Positions 8,626 through 18,813 of a stretch of 64,000 bases of DNA are shown piece after piece. The stretch is from an uncultured Lachnospiraceae bacterium (lineage in GTDB: Bacteria > Bacillota > Clostridia > Lachnospirales > Lachnospiraceae): contig CAMEJJ010000001.1 of NCBI GenBank assembly GCA_945919795.1, forward strand, positions 186,001 to 250,000. Direction: 5' to 3'. Numbering within the stretch: position 1 is the first letter of the stretch; each line of letters begins with the position of its first letter. The notes beneath the pieces are model-generated. The model saw nothing but the letters and a program-made list of their open reading frames with translations, was not told the origin of the DNA and made no database searches. A program made the translations under genes and the position numbers.

Positions 8626-10326
8626 TTAATATACTTTTGTCCAAACATACGTAGTCAGATTATATGCATAAACATTTTTGATTTCCTTTGTACGAATCCA
8701 TCTGCTCACGTTCCCCAGATAATCATCTGCAAAAATATTGACCAAACCATTGCTTCCGTCCGGGAAAACACCGGTATAGCCATTCAGCGTATCCAGAGAA
8801 TAATATGCGGCAATTGCCATTGCTTGTACGTTATAACCAATCCAGCCATTCTCCGACTGACCATTAATCATGACAAAAAAGGATTCACAATCAGACGGTG
8901 GAGGAGGCACTTCACTCAAAAACTGCAGCTCCTCTGTCTCTGACCATCTCGCCATCACGCCATCCTGCATAATACTACCCATAAACATCAGGGCAAACAG
9001 CAATAAAACCGCTATCCCATATCCGGCTGTAACAGCCTTATGGTCTCTATATTTTTCTGTCAGCTTAGCCATCCATGCATCACTACATCTACTTCCAAAT
9101 ACCGCAATCAGAATCGATACCGGTATCAACAAAAACAACAGGTATCGTCCTACCGCACGAATGGAAGCCGCTCCCGGGATCAGTTTAAAAATCCAGTACC
9201 ACAAAGAAAAACCTTCTTCACCAATCTGAACAGTAAACAAGATACTAAACAAGACTGCCAAAAGCACGGAAAAAGACAAAATCCGGACTTCACTTTTCTT
9301 TTGCATCTTTTGCAATCCGCATACGGACAATACAAGAAACAATAACCATGTAATCAGTGAATACCCCTGCCATACCTCACTCGTCAATGAGCGATCTGCC
9401 AAGTGTAATGTATCAAACATCCATCCCATGCAGAGATTGTAGGGTGTTACATTAATCAGGTCAACAAACTGTGGAATAAAACATACAATTCCCTCATAAA
9501 CCCTGCCGCCATTCAGTTTTAGGACCGGAATATAAAGCATCAGAAACGGCACGATAATAAAAAGAGCAAAAACGATATACAAAAGGATATCCCAACCAAT
9601 TTTATTAAAAAATTCCTTAACCTGCTTTATAAAGATACTCTTCTTGCCACACAGCGAAACCACACAATAACAGATGATAAAAAATATAATAAACAGAATG
9701 GTAAAAAATGCAACATACCAGCCTGTATACATCAAAACACCCATCATAAAAACAGCTGCCAGGGCGCATATATTTTTCCTCAACCGATTTCCTTTATAGA
9801 GTGCATCTACAAATCCAATCACAAACCACAGCATCAGTGGTACAAGTGAAATAATCACAAGCTGGGTATGCAACAGCATCATGGCATAACCACTCGAAAT
9901 GCTAAAAGAAACCGTCCCTATCACAGCCCATTCTCTCCGAACCTTCAGACCGTGATGCAACATGCCATACATGGTCAATGCACCAAATACATGATATATA
10001 ATCAAGGTCCATTTATAAGAAAAGAACATATTAAAATGAAGTGCACGCAAAATACAATATACCGGAGCATATCCCAGCATCATATCGGAATAGGCTATCG
10101 TCCCCTGAAGCGGATAAAAGATGCCAAGCGTATCAAAACTTTTTTGACCCTTTAACACCTGATACCAATGCTCCGTAATCAGGGTACATAATTTTCCGTC
10201 CCCATCATCTCCAAACAGCAAATCCGTTGTCAAAATGTTGCGAAAGAAAAAAATCTCACAAAAAAGTAAAACGACGAACGGCAATAATGTTTTTATTAAA
10301 TCCCTGTCTATCTTCTTCTTTTCCAT
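8626..10326 (-). CDS. Polytopic membrane protein, GT-C-like
   Basis: About 566 residues with 12 or so hydrophobic segments. An acidic first external loop (TDLLFGDDGDGKL) is the kind of site where GT-C lipid-phosphate-sugar transferases carry their catalytic Asp. A soluble C-terminal part of about 100 residues contains DTLNGYTGVFPDGSNG. It resembles YfhO/GT-C-type membrane enzymes that decorate surface glycans, but I cannot assign a donor or acceptor. A GTG at 10335 is possible; ATG at 10326 (MEKKKIDRD) is preferred, although its ribosome site is weak. It overlaps no neighbour and belongs to the same transcription unit as the genes on both sides. Confidence 0.65.
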   Translation of the reverse strand: MEKKKIDRDLIKTLLPFVVLLFCEIFFFRNILTTDLLFGDDGDGKLCTLITEHWYQVLKGQKSFDTLGIFYPLQGTIAYSDMMLGYAPVYCILRALHFNMFFSYKWTLIIYHVFGALTMYGMLHHGLKVRREWAVIGTVSFSISSGYAMMLLHTQLVIISLVPLMLWFVIGFVDALYKGNRLRKNICALAAVFMMGVLMYTGWYVAFFTILFIIFFIICYCVVSLCGKKSIFIKQVKEFFNKIGWDILLYIVFALFIIVPFLMLYIPVLKLNGGRVYEGIVCFIPQFVDLINVTPYNLCMGWMFDTLHLADRSLTSEVWQGYSLITWLLFLVLSVCGLQKMQKKSEVRILSFSVLLAVLFSILFTVQIGEEGFSLWYWIFKLIPGAASIRAVGRYLLFLLIPVSILIAVFGSRCSDAWMAKLTEKYRDHKAVTAGYGIAVLLLFALMFMGSIMQDGVMARWSETEELQFLSEVPPPPSDCESFFVMINGQSENGWIGYNVQAMAIAAYYSLDTLNGYTGVFPDGSNGLVNIFADDYLGNVSRWIRTKEIKNVYAYNLTTYVWTKVY

Positions 10327-10341
10327 AACACTCACATTATA

Positions 10342-12432
10342 CTATATATCGAATAAATTTGCAAAAAACAAATAGATATTGGGATTTTCATTGCGAATCT
10401 GATATTTGATCGGATCATTGCTAAACAGCAGTAAAAATCCCATCAGCAAAGTAGCCACTATAATTGCCACTACGATATTGCGAACTTTCTTATTACTAAG
10501 CATCCCCGCATCATCACAATATGCCATAACCAGAAAAGCACAAATAGAAAAGCCGATTGCAAAGTCGCCGGCATATCTGCCGACCAGGCCACCCATGCCA
10601 AAATCAAACAAAAGCAAAAATACCGATGCGGCAAATACACATTTTGTCATCATTGACAAATCTCTCTTTTGTTTTTTGCCCGAGAAAGCAAAAATACCAA
10701 AGGCAAACAGATTATAAGGAAAAGCAAACACTCCCATCGTACATTCCTGATAGATATACTTACCAAACACATAATCCCAGTCTGAGCGATAAAACAGGAA
10801 GGGAAAGCGGGACTTTACATCCAGCCCCTTGAAGCCGTAATTGAACAATGCAGCCAATATATTATTCAGATTCCACGTCATTTTATTGTATCGCACATCA
10901 CTGACTGTCAGCTGATATCTGGCACCAAATTCAAACGGTGAATCGAAGCGGACATAATTATAAAACATCAGGACAACTGCACCAAGTAAAACCGGAACCG
11001 CAAACGAAAGCACATCATGAAGCTTGTTTTTCACAGTTAAATCCGGATTTAAAAGCACTTTGATAAAGGGTGGCAGGATAAAAGCCAAAAGCATCAGCAA
11101 TACCGGTGGTCTTAATGCAACCGTCATAACCAGTGCGATACCACACAATATGTAAAAGAGTATCCTCCTTTTTTTATTATCACACAGCACTGCCTTATAC
11201 CCCAGCGCAATCCCCCATAAAAGGCTGCCAATTCCCAATATAATGGAAACCGTATACACCTCTGTACTACTTGAAATAATAAAAAAGAAGGAGGCTGCCA
11301 TCAGTGCCCAGTTTCCAAGAATGTAAAAAAACAGGGACGGTTTTAATCCAAAATACCTGATTAACTGATTAGTTGCTGCAAAAAATCCTACAATCCCGAA
11401 TACCATAAACAGAAACATCTGCAGATTCACGCCCGGCAGATATCCTGTTAAAATATAAAACACTTCATAAAACACAACAATCGGCAAAGAACCAAAATAG
11501 CTATAATAGCTTCCATTATAGAATGCCACATCCCACGGATGCTCATACTCCTTAAAGCGCCTTTCCGAATTATCGTAGAGATTATCCATCAGCAGATAGT
11601 CCGGATTCACTTCCAGATTCAGACGCACGGAACCATGCCGGAGGGCATCAAACAGCATCATCTGCTGCAGGGGCATATCCTCTGTCTTTCCTTCTTCATA
11701 ATCATATAACAGTGAATCCTCCGTCCGGTTTGATACTATACACAAAAACAGTGCCATACCGACAGCCAGCAGCATACCCAAAAGCAAAACCATCTTTTGC
11801 CTCTTATCAGACAAATCCATTTTTATGTCCGTCAGCCCCTTTTGCGACGCATACAAAAATGTGAAAGACACTATGCACATAATTACTAATGTCACATAAT
11901 GAAAAGAAAAAGGCTGTTTTTTATTGAACGTAATCTCTCTGATATATACTCCCGTTTCGCTTTCCGGAATCGTAATCTTCATACTGCGAAGTTTTCCCTG
12001 ACTAATCAGTGCCTTATTGATACTTCCATATTGTGAGTTAAATTCAAAGGTCTGATCCTTCGAGTCAAAATAGGCATAGCCATCTGTCGTCGTCAATATT
12101 TCACCGGTTAAAACCTCTTTACTCTCCGTATCAAGTACCAGCGAGATTGTTTTGGTCTCACAGTCAATATTTTCCAATTCAAAGCATCCGCCTTCTTTCG
12201 CCACAAAGACCGAGCCATCCGGTTTGAAAGTCACGTTGGTGCATTCATCACCAAACACTGCTAAATCCATGGTTTTTTCTGTGTATTTATCGGGGACCAT
12301 GACAGACAGATTGCCAAACACAAAGATATTGATCAGCAAAATAAAAGCCAATACCATGACTACTTTTATAACTATCTTTTTATCCGGTCTTTTATTATCA
12401 AACATCTTCATCATATCGGTTCTTTCTCTCAT
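10342..12432 (-). CDS. Large polytopic membrane protein with an exported beta-rich N-terminal domain
   Basis: A 696-residue protein. One membrane anchor (about 20-43) is followed by an extracellular beta-rich domain of about 125 residues and then about 12 membrane segments. An external stretch before the second group of helices contains NPDYLLMDNLYDNS and HPWDVAFYNGSYYSYFG, aromatic and acidic like GT-C active-site loops. No soluble C-terminal domain is seen. It is probably a glycosyltransferase or modifying enzyme using lipid-linked donors, but the family is not recognised with certainty. ATG at 12432 is used; a second possible start is the MMKMF methionine pair 18 bases on. Confidence 0.6.
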   Translation of the reverse strand: MRERTDMMKMFDNKRPDKKIVIKVVMVLAFILLINIFVFGNLSVMVPDKYTEKTMDLAVFGDECTNVTFKPDGSVFVAKEGGCFELENIDCETKTISLVLDTESKEVLTGEILTTTDGYAYFDSKDQTFEFNSQYGSINKALISQGKLRSMKITIPESETGVYIREITFNKKQPFSFHYVTLVIMCIVSFTFLYASQKGLTDIKMDLSDKRQKMVLLLGMLLAVGMALFLCIVSNRTEDSLLYDYEEGKTEDMPLQQMMLFDALRHGSVRLNLEVNPDYLLMDNLYDNSERRFKEYEHPWDVAFYNGSYYSYFGSLPIVVFYEVFYILTGYLPGVNLQMFLFMVFGIVGFFAATNQLIRYFGLKPSLFFYILGNWALMAASFFFIISSSTEVYTVSIILGIGSLLWGIALGYKAVLCDNKKRRILFYILCGIALVMTVALRPPVLLMLLAFILPPFIKVLLNPDLTVKNKLHDVLSFAVPVLLGAVVLMFYNYVRFDSPFEFGARYQLTVSDVRYNKMTWNLNNILAALFNYGFKGLDVKSRFPFLFYRSDWDYVFGKYIYQECTMGVFAFPYNLFAFGIFAFSGKKQKRDLSMMTKCVFAASVFLLLFDFGMGGLVGRYAGDFAIGFSICAFLVMAYCDDAGMLSNKKVRNIVVAIIVATLLMGFLLLFSNDPIKYQIRNENPNIYLFFANLFDI

Positions 12433-12437
12433 ATTTA

Positions 12438-14705
12438 TCAGTATTTTACCTTCTGATAACTCAAATCGTTAATCTTAACCTGTGTTTTATCCTTGGGATA
12501 AATTGTAATCTGCAAATCATCAATGTTTTCCCATATATTGATATCCGCATTCAATGAATATCTGCCGCTCTCATCCAAATCAGCGGATGTAATATCAACC
12601 CTAAACCATTCCTGATTAAATGCAGAACAGACACGGATTTCTGCCAACACCCTGCCATCATCTATCCAATCATACAAAGATAAATCCACATTCAGATTTA
12701 GAAATCCCTGATAAACTCTGTCATGCGGACCATAGGCCAATGGCAGCCAGGGTCTTACCAATACCTTACCATCTTCGTCCACAATCATATCCGGGTTGTA
12801 TCTTACCATCTCTTCTGTCGTATAATGTCTCCGGTAATTGAAATAATCCGTCGTTTCATACCCCAGTCTTGCTAAAACAGCCTTTGCCGTATCACTATTG
12901 GTATAGATGCCATGCAGACTACTGATTTGCACATATTCATATCCATCATACAACAATACCCTGTTTTCTATGTCATTGGGGATAATAAAGACGACATCCT
13001 CCTGAAAATCCAGCAGCTCCGGCGTAAACAATGTCTTTTGTACATTACCAAAAAAATGTCTGTAAATCATCGGCACATCCGAAACATAGATTTTCCCCTG
13101 AAATTCCTCTTGTTGTATCAGGCTCTGAAGAACCTCTCTTTCTTCCACCAGGGCCGCATCATATTGGGGTGTGCTCTTTAAAACCCTTCCATACATTCCC
13201 GCCATCAAAAAAACAAATGACAAGACAGAGGCAAGCACAATGAAACCATAGATTTTTTCCGGTTTCTTCCCCCGCCATGCCGAACGAAGAAGCTGATATA
13301 ATGTCCGTACCAATATGGCAAACACAGTGATACCAAGCATACAACAGAGCACAAACACATTGTGATTATCTGCGCCATCCACCCCTGTCATTTTTACAAA
13401 ACTGCGCATGATCATAAACAAGAGTTCCACGCTCCATACCAGTAAGCCTGCTAACAAGATTGCTCCCATTCCAACGACCAAATATCGCATTCTATTTACA
13501 GAATCATTTGATTTTTCGCTATTTACGCCACTTTTTTGTATATCCGGCATCTTTCTATCTATATCCTCAAGGAAAAAGCTTACCAAAAAGATATTCAGCC
13601 ATACCTCTATCATGTGGTGCTCGATGACAGCCTGAATGGCAATCAAGAAAAGCACATTCATCAAACGGCGAAGGGAGTGCTTTTTACAGCGAAGCATGGT
13701 CAAAACATAAAAGATGTTAATCAAAACCAGCAAAATCACACCGTAGCGGACCGCAATCAGGACATAGGAATTGTCAATAAAAAAATATCCCCATTTAAAC
13801 CCCAGAGAACCACCGTTTCCAATCATATCAAAGGTCTGCCCAAACGATGTCATCCCCCAATACTGCAATGCACTGTGCCCGGCAGATATACGACCAGTCA
13901 GAAAGTCATTTAACCGGTTCAGATATTCCTGTCCATTGTATATCCATGCAACAGTGATTGATAATATGCATAAAGCGGGCATGGCAATACATTTTCCATA
14001 GGCTACCACACAGTCCATCCATTTCATCGGACGATACTTCTGCAGTTTTGCATACAGCATTTCCAACAGTAACAGTACCAGAAATAAAAGCAAGATAATG
14101 GAGGAACATTTTGCCGAACAATAGTAGTATGAAATCCAAAATGCAAAAAGTGCGATTCCAATAAACCACAGATTGGAAATCCCCAAAAGCACCACATATG
14201 CAAGAAATAGGATAAACACAATATGCGCCGCAAAATCCGTCGGATAATTGATACCAAAAGAATGTCTCAAACCATCCGTATCCGTCATATAAATCAAGTC
14301 CTCAATCACATTGGTCTGAACCCCAATGACCATGACCAACAGTGATAACAGCTGTGTCCACAATACGACCTTGTACACCGCCTGTGCCGGCATTTTGACA
14401 ACTGCTAAAGCGAGAAATGCCAGTACCGTCAAAAAGGTATAGCCTGTCACAAAAAAGACCGTCATGCAGCAGGCAGAAAAAAAGACTGCCACCCAAAATC
14501 TATACTCTTTGTATAGTTTCAAGACAAACAGTCTAAAAACCGCCACTACTCCAAAGGCGATTGCAAAATAAAACTCGATGTTGTGCGGTAAAACCAATTG
14601 ATAAATCGACGCAGTCATGTTGCCAAAAACAGAATACATCCCAATGGCAATGAAACAAATCACATTTATGACCCTTGAGAGAGATACCCTATTTTCAGAC
14701 AACAT
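12438..14705 (-). CDS. Wzy-like O-antigen polymerase/ligase with extra C-terminal domain
   Basis: A 755-residue protein with about 10 membrane segments and a large external loop holding LTGRISAGHSAL and DNSYVLIAVRYG, the pattern seen in Wzy polymerases and WaaL-type ligases. After that come two more membrane segments (about 410-435 and 450-475) and a soluble domain of about 250 residues that includes RPWLPLAYGPHDRVYQG, which ordinary Wzy proteins lack. GGAG seven bases ahead of ATG supports the start. It follows a Wzz-like protein and an initiating transferase, the normal order of a Wzy-dependent unit. No flippase is found in this unit; the only Wzx is in the AT-rich island. Confidence 0.7.
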   Translation of the reverse strand: MLSENRVSLSRVINVICFIAIGMYSVFGNMTASIYQLVLPHNIEFYFAIAFGVVAVFRLFVLKLYKEYRFWVAVFFSACCMTVFFVTGYTFLTVLAFLALAVVKMPAQAVYKVVLWTQLLSLLVMVIGVQTNVIEDLIYMTDTDGLRHSFGINYPTDFAAHIVFILFLAYVVLLGISNLWFIGIALFAFWISYYYCSAKCSSIILLLFLVLLLLEMLYAKLQKYRPMKWMDCVVAYGKCIAMPALCILSITVAWIYNGQEYLNRLNDFLTGRISAGHSALQYWGMTSFGQTFDMIGNGGSLGFKWGYFFIDNSYVLIAVRYGVILLVLINIFYVLTMLRCKKHSLRRLMNVLFLIAIQAVIEHHMIEVWLNIFLVSFFLEDIDRKMPDIQKSGVNSEKSNDSVNRMRYLVVGMGAILLAGLLVWSVELLFMIMRSFVKMTGVDGADNHNVFVLCCMLGITVFAILVRTLYQLLRSAWRGKKPEKIYGFIVLASVLSFVFLMAGMYGRVLKSTPQYDAALVEEREVLQSLIQQEEFQGKIYVSDVPMIYRHFFGNVQKTLFTPELLDFQEDVVFIIPNDIENRVLLYDGYEYVQISSLHGIYTNSDTAKAVLARLGYETTDYFNYRRHYTTEEMVRYNPDMIVDEDGKVLVRPWLPLAYGPHDRVYQGFLNLNVDLSLYDWIDDGRVLAEIRVCSAFNQEWFRVDITSADLDESGRYSLNADINIWENIDDLQITIYPKDKTQVKINDLSYQKVKY

Positions 14706-14727
14706 ATTCTAACTCCTGCAACTATCT

Positions 14728-16095
14728 TTAATACATAATATAACCCATAAGCGGCTTGTCCATGTTGGCAATCGTTTCTAAGAGTTTTTGCACCTGTGCA
14801 AATTTGCTGACTCTTCTGCTTTCGACCACGATTACCGAATCCGCCTGCATAATCATGCCAATCGCCGATGCATCTTCTGTAAAGCATCCGCTGACTGTCA
14901 GATTGACATTGGGTACCTTATCCTTTAGTATTGACAAAGTATCGGCTAACATTTCATCGGAAACCGTTCCTGTCAATAAAATCGTCTGCCCCTCTTTTGC
15001 AAGGCTGGTAATATTTTGAGCAATCCGGTTAGCAATCACATCATCCGGTCGTCTTTCCACACCCGCAAGCTGATACAGCCACTTGTCCAAAAATCCCTGC
15101 TTCTTATACTTCGGTGCAAATGCACCCAACGTAAAACATCCAAAGACATCCTTAAGCTCACTCTCGGTCGCAATGACACCGGAGAACAGGTAAATGCAAG
15201 CATATACTGCCACTAGCACAAAAGCACCCAATACAAAACCGACCAATCCAAATTTTAACAATGTCTTTTTGGAAACAGATACCACCGGACCAAAAGTCTG
15301 TTCAACAGGCTCCTGTAAACTCTCCGCACTTGTCATTACCGAAGTCAGAGAAGCCTGTAGTCCACTAATCTGAGTATACATATTTCTGATATTATCCATC
15401 AGCGCACTGTCTGTACGAATCCCCGACGTCTCATTTACTATCTTTAATTCATGCTCTCGGATATCCCTGTTAATCGCTCCTGTCTGTGCCTTGGACTGTT
15501 TAAGAATCTCTTTTAATATCAAATCTGCCAGATCTTTCTTGGGCGCAATGACTTCAATCTCTATCAGGTTAGCTTCATAAGATGCATTTGCCGCAATCAG
15601 CTCCTGTATCATACTCTCTTTTACCTTGTTATCCTTGGCAAGGTCTGATAAATCAATCCCTTTATTGATGAAATTTGCATATGCACCAAGCACTTCATCC
15701 GTGACATCCGTATTGGCAGATTCCGGAATTTCTTTTAACTGCTCTAACGGTATTTCGACATAGAGCTCCGCGCTCGCATAGCATTCCTGCATCGGATCAA
15801 TCTGCATCAGGACAGAATCTTCCATATAGGTCTGCAGACGTTTTAACTGCTTTTCATAAGAATCAATCTGCACCTCATAATTGTCCTTCGTCAGATTGTA
15901 GACCTTCACTTCTCTCTCATAAGCTTCCTGCTCCTCACTGACTGCATCAGCCGGTACCGCCTCAAAGGTTGCAACCTTAAAGCCTGCCAGTACAACCAAT
16001 CCCACTACTGCAGCAAGTAAGATACTTCTCCAATGGTAAAGCAGATAAAAAAAAGCATCCTTAATGTCTATTTCTCTTTCGATTTCCTGATTCAT
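14728..16095 (-). CDS. Wzz-like chain-length protein with a degenerate BY-kinase-like domain
   Basis: A 455-residue polysaccharide copolymerase. It has a membrane segment near 28-48, an extracytoplasmic coiled-coil-rich region (about 60-270), a second membrane segment near 280-302, and a cytoplasmic domain of about 130 residues. The last domain follows the BY-kinase/MinD fold (ILLTGTVSDEM, then ADSVIVVESRRVSKFAQV and GYIMY), but where Walker A should read SxxPGEGKS it has TGTVSDEMLA, so it should not bind ATP normally. No tyrosine cluster is present at the C-terminus. AAGGAG seven bases before the ATG. It lies directly after the initiating transferase. No separate kinase or phosphatase is found in the window. 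Confidence 0.8.
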   Translation of the reverse strand: MNQEIEREIDIKDAFFYLLYHWRSILLAAVVGLVVLAGFKVATFEAVPADAVSEEQEAYEREVKVYNLTKDNYEVQIDSYEKQLKRLQTYMEDSVLMQIDPMQECYASAELYVEIPLEQLKEIPESANTDVTDEVLGAYANFINKGIDLSDLAKDNKVKESMIQELIAANASYEANLIEIEVIAPKKDLADLILKEILKQSKAQTGAINRDIREHELKIVNETSGIRTDSALMDNIRNMYTQISGLQASLTSVMTSAESLQEPVEQTFGPVVSVSKKTLLKFGLVGFVLGAFVLVAVYACIYLFSGVIATESELKDVFGCFTLGAFAPKYKKQGFLDKWLYQLAGVERRPDDVIANRIAQNITSLAKEGQTILLTGTVSDEMLADTLSILKDKVPNVNLTVSGCFTEDASAIGMIMQADSVIVVESRRVSKFAQVQKLLETIANMDKPLMGYIMY

Positions 16096-16107
16096 CCTGT
16101 GTCTCCT

Positions 16108-17523
16108 TTATCTTGAACCGCGACCCGTAAACACGGCTACGATTGTTTTTAATAATATCTTGATATCCAGCCAGATCGACCAGTTGTCGATATACTGCAT
16201 ATCGAGTTTCACCACTTCTTCAAAGTCCTTAATCTCACTTCGACCACTAATCTGCCAAAGTCCCGTCAGTCCCGGTGTCATACTCAGACGGCATTTGTGC
16301 TTGGCTTCATATTGCTCAAATTCATCCACTGTCGGTGGTCTTGTACCCACCAGGCTCATATCACCCTTTAAAATATTCCAAAACTGCGGCAGCTCATCGA
16401 TACTGGTCTTTCGCAGAAACTTCCCAACCTTGGTAATCCGGGGATCTTCTGTCATCTTAAACATCAGACCGTCCACTTCATTTTGAGCCATCAGCTCTTT
16501 TTTGCGCTCTTCTGCATCCTGGTACATGGAGCGGAACTTATAAAACGTAAATTTACGCCCATTTTTACCGACGCGGGTCTGTCCGAAAAAGACCGGGCCC
16601 GGTGACGTCAGTTTGATGACGGGTGCAACAAAAATGGTTGCGATAGCTAAAATCACCATACCAACCAGACTGCCGACAATATCCATCGTCCTTTTGATAA
16701 ACAGCTCCCGATTGGAAAACAGGTTGCGCGCAAAGGATGCCACGGCATATTTTCCGACCCGGTCCAACGTCCGCTTTCCCAAGACATCCGCATCAAAGAT
16801 GTCGATGTTGACATCCACCTTGGCACCCATCTCGACGAGCTCCCGTATCCAGGATTCCCAAGCCGGTATATCCCGCAGATGAGAACTGATAAACATCACC
16901 TCATCCACATCATGGTGGATGCAATAGTCCATTAAATCATCCGTATGTGCCACTACCGGCAAATCACCAATCGCATCCACCGCAGTCTCATCAATCAGCG
17001 CAATTCCTATCAGATGATGAAATAGATCATTGTAATCCCGGATATTCTTAATTACCTCTTCTGCCCTATCAGAATCAGACACCAGTAGCACCTTGCTACT
17101 ATGCTGCTCTCTGCGGCGGTCACTCAACATATATTTTTTGAGGATACATCGTAATATCCAGTCCAAAAAGACATTAATCGCAAAGGTATAGCCAATCACC
17201 AGTCTGGAGATATCATCTGAGATGTGCAGTATAAAAAACAGAGCCAGAGATGTCAGACACAAAATCACATTGACCTCTAAGACGGCACGAAACTCTCCTA
17301 ACATTTTGCGCATAAAAAAATGGTGGTAATTGTCCATTAAAAAGGCAACAAAAACATTGAGTATCAGGATATATCCCAAAACATGCCTCTGATCAATTCC
17401 ACTGTCTGTCCGAATAAAATGGTGATACCGGATATAGAATGCCAGGGAAAGACTTAAAAATATACTGATTAAATCCACTGCCAGAATCAAAAAATCCTGC
17501 ATGGTTCTACGCTTCTGATACAT
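16108..17523 (-). CDS. Initiating undecaprenyl-phosphate sugar phosphotransferase (WbaP/EpsL family)
   Basis: A 471-residue membrane enzyme that starts a glycan repeat by moving a sugar-1-phosphate onto undecaprenyl phosphate. Four N-terminal membrane segments are followed by a Rossmann-like domain (about 130-255), then the catalytic bacterial sugar transferase domain with a membrane-dipping helix, SPGPVFFGQTRVG, FRSMYQDAE, GDMSLVGTRPPTVDE and the ending GLTGLWQISGR. The usual PRP motif is TRPP here. The frame is open further upstream, but GGAG before ATG 17523 and a perfect promoter at 17558-17586 place the start here. It opens the left-hand transcription unit. Confidence 0.9.
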   Translation of the reverse strand: MYQKRRTMQDFLILAVDLISIFLSLSLAFYIRYHHFIRTDSGIDQRHVLGYILILNVFVAFLMDNYHHFFMRKMLGEFRAVLEVNVILCLTSLALFFILHISDDISRLVIGYTFAINVFLDWILRCILKKYMLSDRRREQHSSKVLLVSDSDRAEEVIKNIRDYNDLFHHLIGIALIDETAVDAIGDLPVVAHTDDLMDYCIHHDVDEVMFISSHLRDIPAWESWIRELVEMGAKVDVNIDIFDADVLGKRTLDRVGKYAVASFARNLFSNRELFIKRTMDIVGSLVGMVILAIATIFVAPVIKLTSPGPVFFGQTRVGKNGRKFTFYKFRSMYQDAEERKKELMAQNEVDGLMFKMTEDPRITKVGKFLRKTSIDELPQFWNILKGDMSLVGTRPPTVDEFEQYEAKHKCRLSMTPGLTGLWQISGRSEIKDFEEVVKLDMQYIDNWSIWLDIKILLKTIVAVFTGRGSR

Positions 17524-17557
17524 TTTCCCCACTCCGTGAAAATACACATTTGTCTTT

Positions 17558-17586
17558 ATTCTACAAGTTTCTAACAGATGTGTCAA
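17558..17586 (-). promoter_or_regulatory. Sigma-A promoter, near consensus, for the left-hand glycan operon
   Basis: On the minus strand: TTGACA, exactly 17 bases, TAGAAT, between the gmd terminator and the initiating transferase gene. The -10 is 34 bases before the ATG. Clear separation from the terminator makes this a convincing operon start. Confidence 0.85.
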
Positions 17587-17616
17587 ATGCCATTTTTTGT
17601 CGACATCGGCAGGCGA

Positions 17617-17652
17617 TAAAAAACGGTTTGTTGCTCTGTACAACAAACCGTT
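17617..17652 (-). terminator. Rho-independent terminator after gmd
   Basis: Perfect 12-bp arms (17622-17633 and 17641-17652) around a 7-base loop, followed on the minus strand by a run of T. It lies five bases after the gmd stop and separates that gene from the next promoter. Confidence 0.92.
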
Positions 17653-17657
17653 GTGTC

Positions 17658-18707
17658 TTATGCATTCTTCATTGCTTTTTCCTTTTTGGCAAGTGCTCTG
17701 TCATGCTCAGCCATGATGCGGACCAGCTCTTCATAGCTCGTCTTTTGCGGATTCCAACCAAGCACCGTACGCGCCTTGGTCGGATTTCCCCAGAGATTGT
17801 CCACATCCGTCGGGCGAAACCACTGTGGATTCACACTAACCAACAGCTTGCCGGTAGCTACATCATAGCCTTTTTCATCGATGCCGTTTCCTTCCCATCT
17901 GAGCGTAATACCATTGGCGGCAAATGCTTTCTGTGTAAAATCTCTGACGGTATGTTGCTCTCCGGTTGCAATGACAAAATCCTCCGGCACATCCTGTTGC
18001 ATAATCAGCCACATACACTCCACATAATCCCTGGCATAACCCCAGTCACGCTTAGAATCCAGATTGCCGAGCTCTAAATGATCCTGTAAGCCTTCTGCAA
18101 TCCGTCCTGCTGCCAGTGTAATCTTGCGCGTCACGAAGTTTTCACCGCGACGCTCTGATTCATGATTGAATAAAATACCGTTTACGGCAAACATGTCATA
18201 AGCTTCTCTATATTCCTTGGTAATCCAAAAGCCATACTGCTTGGCTACTGCATAAGGACTATAAGGATGGAAGGGTGTGTCTTCATTTTGCGGCACCTCT
18301 TCTACCTTGCCATAGAGCTCTGAGGTCGATGCCTGATAAACCTTTGTCTTTTTCGTAAGACCTAAGACGCGAACTGCCTCTAAGATACGCAATACACCGA
18401 TTGCATCCACTTCTCCGGAATACTCCGGCACATCAAAAGAAACCTGTACATGGGACTGAGCAGCAAGATTGTAGATTTCATCCGGCTGTGTCTCTCCAAT
18501 GATACGAATGATAGAAGATGAATCGCTCAAATCTCCATCGTGAAGTGTAATCGCATTATCTGCAAGCAGATGATCAATCCGTGATGTATTGGAAATGGAA
18601 GCACGTCTGGTAATACCATGTACTTCATATCCCTTTTCTAATAACAGCTCTGCCAGATAAGAACCATCCTGACCGGTGATACCGGTAATTAAAGCAACCT
18701 TTGCCAT
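17658..18707 (-). CDS. gmd: GDP-mannose 4,6-dehydratase (first copy)
   Basis: A 349-residue extended SDR that converts GDP-D-mannose to GDP-4-keto-6-deoxy-D-mannose. It has the NADP site [12 protein letters not shown], the [11 protein letters not shown] catalytic Thr/Glu region, [10 protein letters not shown] (YxxxK), NHESERRGE and the [15 protein letters not shown] ending, all typical of Gmd. It has its own promoter (18785-18813) and terminator, so it is transcribed as a single gene. A second, clearly divergent copy lies at 37882-38970 next to GDP-fucose synthase. This copy probably supplies the Rmd reductase at 6.1 kb. GAGG ahead of the ATG supports the start. Confidence 0.95.
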   Translation of the reverse strand: MAKVALITGITGQDGSYLAELLLEKGYEVHGITRRASISNTSRIDHLLADNAITLHDGDLSDSSSIIRIIGETQPDEIYNLAAQSHVQVSFDVPEYSGEVDAIGVLRILEAVRVLGLTKKTKVYQASTSELYGKVEEVPQNEDTPFHPYSPYAVAKQYGFWITKEYREAYDMFAVNGILFNHESERRGENFVTRKITLAAGRIAEGLQDHLELGNLDSKRDWGYARDYVECMWLIMQQDVPEDFVIATGEQHTVRDFTQKAFAANGITLRWEGNGIDEKGYDVATGKLLVSVNPQWFRPTDVDNLWGNPTKARTVLGWNPQKTSYEELVRIMAEHDRALAKKEKAMKNA

Positions 18708-18784
18708 TTATCTATCCTCATTTCTTAAATCATTAAGTCAAAAAAACTATCAGCGTAATAATAGTATACGCAAAATCTATCAAT

Positions 18785-18813
18785 AGTATATCGGTTGTGC
18801 AATTATCTGTCAA
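18785..18813 (-). promoter_or_regulatory. Sigma-A promoter for the single-gene gmd unit
   Basis: On the minus strand: TTGACA, 17 bases, TATACT. The -35 overlaps the last codons of the upstream GT-C-like gene, so the promoter is partly inside coding sequence. A second TATACT occurs at 18763-18768 without a matching -35. Confidence 0.8.

Noticed and set aside
13159-14887. Short minus frames inside the Wzy-like gene (for example at 13159, 13906 and 14024)
   Set aside because: They are shifted frames within a clearly coding membrane protein gene, without ribosome sites.
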